This document shows, piece after piece, positions 1 through 5,116 of a stretch of DNA of 5,116 nucleotides. Within the stretch, counting starts at the first letter, position 1. Each line of letters opens with the position of its first letter. Origin of the DNA: Crocinitomicaceae bacterium (GTDB taxonomy: Bacteria; Bacteroidota; Bacteroidia; Flavobacteriales_D; Parvicellaceae); contig NZMV01000057.1 of NCBI GenBank assembly GCA_002694645.1, positions 1 through 5,116 of the forward strand, in the 5' to 3' direction. A program made the position numbers and the translations under genes. Below the pieces are notes generated by a model. It was given only the letters and a program-made list of their open reading frames with translations, did not search any database and was not told the origin of the DNA.

Positions 1-521
1 TGGATAAAATGCAATTAAAAATCACAAAAAGTGAAGCGTTGCCCGTTATCTCTGGGTTTTTTAACCATCAACAAATGGCCATGAGAAATGAATTCAATTT
101 ATTTGATAATCAAGAAGAATGGTATCCCTCTACACTTTGGGGAATTAATATTAACATACCCATTTTTAACAGTGGAGAAGGTAAAGCCAAAACCACACAA
201 AAGGAAATCAACATTTTAAAAACAACTAATCAGTTAGAAAATGTGCTTAGAGAAATTAGTACTCTTCTCGGGTTACTAAAAAATGATTACCAAATCGCTA
301 TAGGTCGTTATGAAATATGTGAGAAAAAACAGCAAGTAGCCGATGAAATGTATAAAGATGAATTAAAAAAGTATGAACTAGGATCTTCACAATTGATGAG
401 TCTAAGTGAAAAGAAAATGCTAGTTATTCAAGCAGAACAAGAATTACTCGAAAAAGAATTAGAAATATATACCCTCAAATCACAACTAGAAAAATATACA
501 AATCCCGTAAAAAATGATTAA
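1..521 (+). CDS. TolC-like outer-membrane efflux protein, C-terminal part (5' end outside window)
   Basis: This is the outer-membrane exit duct of a tripartite efflux pump (OEP/TolC family), seen here only as its last ~172 residues. The reading frame is open to the left edge (first full codon at base 3), so the ATG at base 9 is an internal Met and not the start. Counting from that Met, residues 8-50 resemble the second outer-membrane beta-hairpin of the family: SEALPVISGFF, then RNEFNLFD, then the aromatic WYPSTLWGININIPIFNSG strand and turn. Residues 57-163 are a long, charged, helix-forming stretch matching the periplasmic alpha-barrel, including the family-like KKYELGSSQLMSLSEKK segment at about 120-136. 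The protein ends soon after the last helix, as expected for a short-tailed TolC homologue. It overlaps the adaptor gene by 8 bases. Family assignment is firm; the full length, signal peptide and substrate cannot be judged from here. Confidence 0.9.
   Translation, partial: DKMQLKITKSEALPVISGFFNHQQMAMRNEFNLFDNQEEWYPSTLWGININIPIFNSGEGKAKTTQKEINILKTTNQLENVLREISTLLGLLKNDYQIAIGRYEICEKKQQVADEMYKDELKKYELGSSQLMSLSEKKMLVIQAEQELLEKELEIYTLKSQLEKYTNPVKND
514..521 (+). other. 8-base overlap of TolC-like and adaptor genes
   Basis: The adaptor ATG at 514 lies inside the last codons of the upstream gene, whose TAA occupies 519-521. The bases before it are A-rich (cgtaaaaa) with no AGGAGG-like site. Translation of the adaptor is therefore likely to depend on ribosomes finishing the upstream gene or on the A-rich leader; this is inference. 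Confidence 0.8.
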
Positions 522-558
522 ACGAATATTAATTTTAGCGCTCCTTATTTCAGGTTGC
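514..558 (+). other. Lipoprotein signal peptide and lipobox of the adaptor
   Basis: Residues 1-15 of the adaptor have a basic start (KR at 3-4), a hydrophobic core (ILILALLI) and a lipobox ending in Cys15. Signal peptidase II should cut before this Cys. The residues after Cys are S-S-N-E-K-E; there is no Asp at +2, the inner-membrane retention signal known from E. coli, but sorting rules differ in Bacteroidota, so the membrane in which it sits is uncertain. Confidence 0.85.
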
Positions 559-1563
559 AGCAGCAACGAAAAAGAAGTTTCAAATGAAATAATAGAAACT
601 CCAATTGAAAGTGTGAATCTTCCTTTGGTTTCTACATATGAAGTCATTAAAAAACCCTTTCTACATTATCACGAAATTCAAGGAAATACAGTAAGTAAAT
701 CTATGATTTATATAAGACCTGAAATAACAGGTATTGTCACTCGGTTACCTTTTAAAGAAGGTAATTATGTAACAAAGGGACAGCCGTTAATTTCCATGTC
801 AAATACTACATTAATTGCGCAAGCAGAAGAGCTTGAGCAACAATTAGAATTCGCTTCTTTTTTATTTGATAAACAGAAGAAGCTATATGATGACGGAATA
901 GGAACTGAAATACAACTTAAAGAACTAGAGAACAACGTACTGAGATTAAAAAAAGCTAAAGCCACAATTAATACACAGATCGAGAAATCAGAGATTTTAG
1001 CGCCTTTTAGTGGATATATTGAACAATTAAATGTTCAATTGGGTGAATCCATTGGGCCAATGAATATAGCTATTCATTTAGTGAATTTGGATGATTTATA
1101 TGTAAGTGCAGACGTATCTGAAGACTTGTTACCAGATTTAAAATTAAATAACGATTTAGTGGCACATTTTCCAGCACTTGATGAAGTGCTTTACAATTTA
1201 AAATTAACTCGAATTGGAAAAGTGGTAAACCAAGTAAATAGAACCATTAAAATTGAAGCTAAAATTCCTAATAATAATATCAACTTAGTTCCAAATTTAA
1301 TGAGTGTTCTGAAAATAAACGATTATAAAAATGATAGTGCTATAGTTCTTTCATCTCGATTGGTGCTTAAAAATGATCTTGGAGAAACTTATGTAAAAAT
1401 AGTTACCAATGAGAACAAGGTTGATGTATTGCCTGTTCAAATTGGTAAGCAGCAAGGAGAAATGGTCGAAGTAATCAGCGATCTGCCGGTAGGGACCCTT
1501 GTGGTGGATAAAGGGAAATCATCTATTGCTTCAGGTCAATCTGTAAAAGTGATTTCGTCATGA
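514..1563 (+). CDS. RND efflux periplasmic adaptor, lipoprotein (HlyD/AcrA family)
   Basis: This is the membrane-fusion protein that joins the RND permease to the TolC-like duct. It begins MIKRILILALLISGCSS, a short signal peptide with a good lipobox (I-S-G-C), so Cys15 should be lipidated and anchor the mature protein. The order of domains is canonical. The first half of the lipoyl-like domain is at about residues 66-96 (RPEITGIVTRLPFKEGNYV). An alpha-helical hairpin spans about 98-158, with its tip near LYDDGIGTEIQLKELEN (124-140). The second lipoyl half is at about 160-180 (ILAPFSGYIEQLNVQLGES). A beta-barrel domain follows at about 185-270 and a membrane-proximal domain at about 275-349. 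The helical hairpin is short, as in AcrA-like partners of RND pumps. The length of 349 residues is normal for the family. The start is fixed by the signal peptide; no Shine-Dalgarno motif precedes it, only an A-rich run. It overlaps both neighbours, which supports one shared transcript. Confidence 0.95.
   Translation: MIKRILILALLISGCSSNEKEVSNEIIETPIESVNLPLVSTYEVIKKPFLHYHEIQGNTVSKSMIYIRPEITGIVTRLPFKEGNYVTKGQPLISMSNTTLIAQAEELEQQLEFASFLFDKQKKLYDDGIGTEIQLKELENNVLRLKKAKATINTQIEKSEILAPFSGYIEQLNVQLGESIGPMNIAIHLVNLDDLYVSADVSEDLLPDLKLNNDLVAHFPALDEVLYNLKLTRIGKVVNQVNRTIKIEAKIPNNNINLVPNLMSVLKINDYKNDSAIVLSSRLVLKNDLGETYVKIVTNENKVDVLPVQIGKQQGEMVEVISDLPVGTLVVDKGKSSIASGQSVKVISS
1560..1563 (+). other. ATGA start/stop overlap of adaptor and permease genes
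   Basis: The permease ATG (1560-1562) shares bases with the adaptor TGA stop (1561-1563). No Shine-Dalgarno motif is visible upstream (gtgatttcgtc), so termination-reinitiation coupling is the likely way the two proteins are made in step. The overlap is seen directly; the coupling is inferred. Confidence 0.85.
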
Positions 1564-4500
1564 AGAAACAAATCGATCAGTGGAGAGAATTTGGGTTATC
1601 CTCGGTATCTGTAAATAATAGAAAAACCGTATATCTCATCATTCTGATACTTCTTATTGGAGGATTAACTGGGTATCAAAACATGCCAAGAGAAAGTTTT
1701 CCTCAAATTCAAGTACCTGAAATTTATGTAAACGTTCCCTACCCTGGAAACTCACCTGAAATCATTACGGATAAAATTATCAAACCCTTTGAAAAAGAAC
1801 TTAATAAGTTAAAGGGTATTGAAAAAATAGAAGCAACTTCTATTCAAGACTTTGGAATTGTAAAAATTGAATTTGATTTTGCAATAACTCCAAAAGAAGC
1901 AAAAAGAGCTGTTGAAGAAGCTCTATCTGATGCCCGATCTACAAAATCTTTTGCACAAGATCTTCCTGTTGAGCCCACTATACAAGAAATTGATGTCAAT
2001 GAATTCCCAATTATCAACATAAATCTTTCTGGCGAATACCCTGTTGAACTGCTTAAAGAAAAAGCTGAAATCATAAAAGACAAAGTGGAAGCCATTGCAG
2101 AAATTAATGCAGTTGATATTCGAGGTGTACAGCAAAAGAAGGTAAAAGTTGAAATTCGAAAATACGATGCTGAAGCAAAAAATGTCAGTTTCAGCGATAT
2201 TGAAGGAGCTATTCAGGGTGAAAACACCACTATCGGTGCGGGTAACCTCAAGATAGATGGTATTGACAATTTTATCATAATTGAAGGGAAATTTAAAGAC
2301 TACAACGATTTACGGGATCTAGTTGTTAAGCATGAAGATCAGGACAATGTATACCTGAGAGATGTGGCAGATGTTTCCTTTACGGATGCAGATACTACAA
2401 GTTATGCTCGTCAAAATGGGCAGCCTGTAGTTATGTTAGATGTAAAGAAGAGAGCTGGAGGAAACATTATTAATGCAATAGACCAATTAAAAATGGTGGT
2501 TGAAGATTTGAAAAACTCCTTCCCGAATGACATGTCTTTAACTTATACCAATGACCAATCCGTGATGATAAGGTCACAGATTAGCAATCTTGAAAACTCC
2601 ATTGTTTTTGGAGTTATTCTGGTGGTATTCGTCTTATTATTCTTTTTAGGACTAAGAAATGCGCTATTTGTGGGAATTGCCATCCCTTTTTCCATGTTTT
2701 TATCTTTCATTTTGCTAAACGCGGCAGGTGTTTCGCTAAATATTATGGTATTATTTTCATTAGTACTTGCCTTGGGAATGCTGGTAGATAATGGGATTGT
2801 AGTAGTAGAAAATGTATATCGTTTCATGGATGAAGGCTATCCTGCTATTGAGGCCACAAAAAAAGGGGTTGGTGAAGTAGCTTGGCCCATTATTGCCTCT
2901 ACAGCAACTACGCTAGCCGCATTTGTGCCCTTGGCTTTATGGCCTGGTATTATTGGCGAATTTATGCAGTATTTACCCATTACGTTAATTATTGTTTTAG
3001 GCTCTTCCCTTTTTGTAGCCTTAGTCATTAACCCTGTTTTATTGGCTGTTTTAATGAAAGTGGAAAATGAAAAAACATCAAATAAGCGTTTTTTAAGATC
3101 ATTTATACTAATTACTTCTATTGGGATAATTTTCATTTTCTTAGGGCTAAAACCCATGGGTAATTTACTCCTTATTATTGGGGGCTTAATTTTATTAAAC
3201 CAATATGTTTTATTCCCAAGTACAGGATGGTTTCAAAATAAACTTCTACCTAATATCGAGGCCGGCTATCAACGTTTTTTAAAATGGGTATTACATAAAA
3301 GAAGACCTGTATGGATTATAATAGGGACATTTATGACTCTCATATTATCCTTTATTTTAACCGGTGTTTTTCCTCCTAAAGTTTTGTTCTTTCCTGAAAA
3401 TCAACCTAACTACATTAATGTTTTTGTGGAGTTACCAGTGGGTACAAATATTGCTCAAACTAACCAGACTACATTGGAAATTAAAAAAGAAATTGATGAA
3501 GTATTAAATAGTCCTATTAGTAATGAGGATACCCTTTCATATTATGAGGTTGCGGATATAGAAATTAATGATGGCATCATAACTACCACTCCATTCGTGT
3601 CTTCCATTATTGAACAGGTAGGAAAAGGAACATCTGACCCTAACGCAGGCCCGTCCTTTGGAGAAACGCCACATAAAAGCAGAATTACCGTGTCTTTTTG
3701 CGAGTTTTCCCACCGTAAAGGATTAAATACCAGCACAGTTAAAAGTGAAATTGAAAGTGCATTGATGGGTAAATTTCATGCCGATATTACCATTATTGTA
3801 GATAAAGAACAAAATGGGCCTCCGCAAAAACCTCCTGTGAATATTGAAGTAACTGGCGGAAATAGCTATGGTGAACTCACTAAAAAAGCGGAAAAAATTC
3901 AACAATTCATTTCAAATGGCAATGTAAATGGTTTACAAAAATTAAAACTAGATGTGGAAATTAACAAAGCTGAGATTCAAATTGAAATTGACCGTGAATA
4001 CGCTAAAAGAGTGGGGTTATCAACTGGGCAAATTGCCCAAAGCTTAAGAACGTCACTATTTGGTAAAGATGTTTCTACATATAACTATAAAGAAGATGAT
4101 TATGATATAAACATTCGATTTAATGATACGTATCGAACGAATTTAAATTCCATTTTACAGCAAAAAGTGATGTTTATGAACAATAGAGGGCAAAAGCTGA
4201 GTATTCCGATAAGTGCTGTAGTAAAAAAAGTAAAGGAAGTGAACAAACATGCCGCTGTGGTACGAAAAAATTTAAACAACACCGTTACCGTATTTGCTGG
4301 AGTACAAGAGGGTTTTAATCCAAATGAGATTATTAATCAAGTAAAAGAATTGCTACTCCAATTTAATGAGTCACCAGAGGGCCTCTCTTTTTTAAATGAT
4401 GGGTACCAATACAAATTTACAGGGCAAATGGAAGATCAACAAAAGGAGCTTTCTTTTTTGAGTACTGCTCTTTTGGTGGCTGTATTTCTCATCCTTTTGA

Positions 4501-5084
4501 TTCTTGTCACTCAATTTAATGCCTTCTCTTCCCCTGTCATAATACTTACATCCGTTGTGTTAAGTCTAGCGGGAGTTTTTCTAGGTATAGTTATTTCAAG
4601 AAATGATTTTGTGATCATCATGACGATGATAGGCATAATATCTTTAGCGGGAATTGTCGTAAACAACGCCATTGTTTTGGTGGACTACACTAATTTGATA
4701 AGAAGACGAAAAAGAAAGGAGTTAGATATTGATATAAAAATTCTGTTGTCAAACGAGGAAGTTAAAGAGGCTGTAATAGAGGGTGGAAAAACACGTCTTC
4801 GACCTGTACTTTTAACAGCCATAACAACTATTCTAGGGTTATTTCCATTGGCCTCTGGTTTAAATATTGATTTCTTTTCTTTAGTAAAAGAATGGGATCC
4901 TAAAATTTTCTTTGGAGGAGATAATGTAATCTTTTTTAAACCCATGAGTTTGGCCATTATTTATGGACTAACCTTTGCCACTTTTTTAACTTTAGTAGTG
5001 GTTCCAACCATGTATTACACCATATATAGATTCAAAATTTGGTTATTCCAAAAAATGAAATGGAACATTAAAATAGAGCTTTGA
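1560..5084 (+). CDS. RND efflux permease, AcrB-like (HAE1-type), long Bacteroidota form
   Basis: This is the proton-driven inner-membrane pump of the operon. TM1 is at about residues 23-40, followed by a first periplasmic porter/docking domain (about 41-345) containing the family-typical MPRESFPQIQVPEIYVNVPY and later DIRGVQQKKV. TM2-TM6 lie at about 348-365, 368-388, 394-417, 441-461 and 472-499. TM7 is at about 584-603, a second periplasmic domain spans about 605-960 (NYINVFVELPVGTN, DKEQNGPPQKPPVNIEVTGG), and TM8-TM12 lie at about 965-985, 990-1012, 1017-1041, 1080-1100 and 1127-1155. Against E. coli AcrB aligned by eye, Asp407 is kept as Asp410, Asp408 is Asn411, Lys940 is Asn1035, and Arg971 and Thr978 are kept as Arg1079 and Thr1086. 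The protein is over 100 residues longer than AcrB, partly through two extra hydrophobic segments between TM6 and TM7. It has a single Cys (713). The start is set by the ATGA overlap with the adaptor and a family-like N-terminus (KKQIDQWREFGLSSVSV). The sequence fits drug/hydrophobe pumps better than CusA-type metal pumps; the substrate is unknown. Confidence 0.95.
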   Translation: MKKQIDQWREFGLSSVSVNNRKTVYLIILILLIGGLTGYQNMPRESFPQIQVPEIYVNVPYPGNSPEIITDKIIKPFEKELNKLKGIEKIEATSIQDFGIVKIEFDFAITPKEAKRAVEEALSDARSTKSFAQDLPVEPTIQEIDVNEFPIININLSGEYPVELLKEKAEIIKDKVEAIAEINAVDIRGVQQKKVKVEIRKYDAEAKNVSFSDIEGAIQGENTTIGAGNLKIDGIDNFIIIEGKFKDYNDLRDLVVKHEDQDNVYLRDVADVSFTDADTTSYARQNGQPVVMLDVKKRAGGNIINAIDQLKMVVEDLKNSFPNDMSLTYTNDQSVMIRSQISNLENSIVFGVILVVFVLLFFLGLRNALFVGIAIPFSMFLSFILLNAAGVSLNIMVLFSLVLALGMLVDNGIVVVENVYRFMDEGYPAIEATKKGVGEVAWPIIASTATTLAAFVPLALWPGIIGEFMQYLPITLIIVLGSSLFVALVINPVLLAVLMKVENEKTSNKRFLRSFILITSIGIIFIFLGLKPMGNLLLIIGGLILLNQYVLFPSTGWFQNKLLPNIEAGYQRFLKWVLHKRRPVWIIIGTFMTLILSFILTGVFPPKVLFFPENQPNYINVFVELPVGTNIAQTNQTTLEIKKEIDEVLNSPISNEDTLSYYEVADIEINDGIITTTPFVSSIIEQVGKGTSDPNAGPSFGETPHKSRITVSFCEFSHRKGLNTSTVKSEIESALMGKFHADITIIVDKEQNGPPQKPPVNIEVTGGNSYGELTKKAEKIQQFISNGNVNGLQKLKLDVEINKAEIQIEIDREYAKRVGLSTGQIAQSLRTSLFGKDVSTYNYKEDDYDINIRFNDTYRTNLNSILQQKVMFMNNRGQKLSIPISAVVKKVKEVNKHAAVVRKNLNNTVTVFAGVQEGFNPNEIINQVKELLLQFNESPEGLSFLNDGYQYKFTGQMEDQQKELSFLSTALLVAVFLILLILVTQFNAFSSPVIILTSVVLSLAGVFLGIVISRNDFVIIMTMIGIISLAGIVVNNAIVLVDYTNLIRRRKRKELDIDIKILLSNEEVKEAVIEGGKTRLRPVLLTAITTILGLFPLASGLNIDFFSLVKEWDPKIFFGGDNVIFFKPMSLAIIYGLTFATFLTLVVVPTMYYTIYRFKIWLFQKMKWNIKIEL
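3096..3215 (+). other. Extra hydrophobic hairpin in the permease between TM6 and TM7
   Basis: Codons for residues 513-552 encode two hydrophobic runs (SFILITSIGIIFIFLGL and NLLLIIGGLILLNQYVLF) separated by KPMG. In AcrB this position holds only a cytoplasmic linker with an amphipathic helix lying along the membrane. Two added helices would bring the total to 14 and leave the topology of the flanking halves unchanged. A re-entrant or membrane-surface hairpin is the alternative. Confidence 0.65.
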
Positions 5085-5116
5085 TGCTATATTTTTAATA
5101 CATTGAGTCCATGAAA
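5085..5116. other. Short 3' flank after the operon, no feature resolved
   Basis: These 32 A+T-rich bases follow the permease stop. No inverted repeat followed by a T-run is present, so a terminator, if any, lies further on. An ATGAAA occupies the last six bases and could begin another + strand gene, but two codons cannot support that call. Confidence 0.5.

Noticed and set aside
9..521. ATG at base 9 as the start of a 170-residue protein
   Set aside because: The frame is open to the left edge, the encoded protein begins in the middle of the TolC fold, and no signal peptide follows this ATG. It is an internal Met of a truncated gene.
765..965. Antisense open frame inside the adaptor gene
   Set aside because: It mirrors the helical hairpin of a clear + strand gene, and its Ser/Cys-rich product is what reverse reading of Glu/Gln/Lys-rich helices gives. 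No family likeness.
1844..3157. Several antisense open frames of 70-106 codons within the first half of the permease gene
   Set aside because: They lie wholly inside a well-supported RND gene, overlap one another in different frames and show no recognisable domain.
3542..4957. Antisense open frames of 60-90 codons within the second half of the permease gene
   Set aside because: Same reasoning: shadows of conserved coding sequence with no ribosome site, promoter or domain.
1560..5084. CusA-type heavy-metal permease
   Set aside because: The TM4 and TM10 motifs, the periplasmic domain signatures and the absence of a Met-rich set of metal ligands fit HAE1-type pumps better.
5111..5116. ATGAAA at the right edge as the start of a fourth operon gene
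   Set aside because: Only two codons are visible; it might be a start, but nothing else supports it.
1..5116. CRISPR arrays, tRNA genes, insertion-sequence ends or long repeats
   Set aside because: Reading both strands showed no regular direct repeats, no cloverleaf-like sequence and no terminal inverted repeats; nearly all bases are in three coding genes.

Overview
The window holds a compact three-gene operon on the + strand that encodes a complete tripartite RND-type efflux system, except that the first gene is cut by the left edge. G+C is roughly one third, coding density is nearly complete, start codons lack Shine-Dalgarno motifs, and all three proteins read like the versions found in Bacteroidota. 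Together these suggest a Flavobacteriia- or Cytophagia-like member of that phylum. The assignment comes from remembered family sequences, not from a search.

Layout: bases 1-521 are the C-terminal part of a TolC-like outer-membrane efflux protein. Bases 514-1563 encode a complete 349-residue periplasmic adaptor (HlyD/AcrA type) with a lipoprotein signal. Bases 1560-5084 encode a complete 1174-residue AcrB-like inner-membrane RND permease. The genes overlap by 8 and 4 bases, so they are almost certainly co-transcribed and probably translationally coupled. The last 32 bases are non-coding or the very start of the next gene; no terminator is visible.

The parts fit together in the usual way. The permease takes up substrate from the periplasm or outer leaflet, driven by the proton gradient. 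The lipid-anchored adaptor links it to the outer-membrane channel, and substrate leaves through the TolC-like duct. The substrate cannot be read from the sequence; drugs, detergents, bile-like compounds or self-made metabolites are all possible. Any local regulator, such as the TetR-family gene often found before such operons in this phylum, would lie outside the window.

I see no new system here. The points worth a second look are in the permease: the usual TM4 Asp-Asp pair reads Asp-Asn and the TM10 Lys reads Asn, an extra hydrophobic hairpin sits between TM6 and TM7, and the loop before the last helix is long. These are probably traits of a Bacteroidota subfamily, not of this strain alone.
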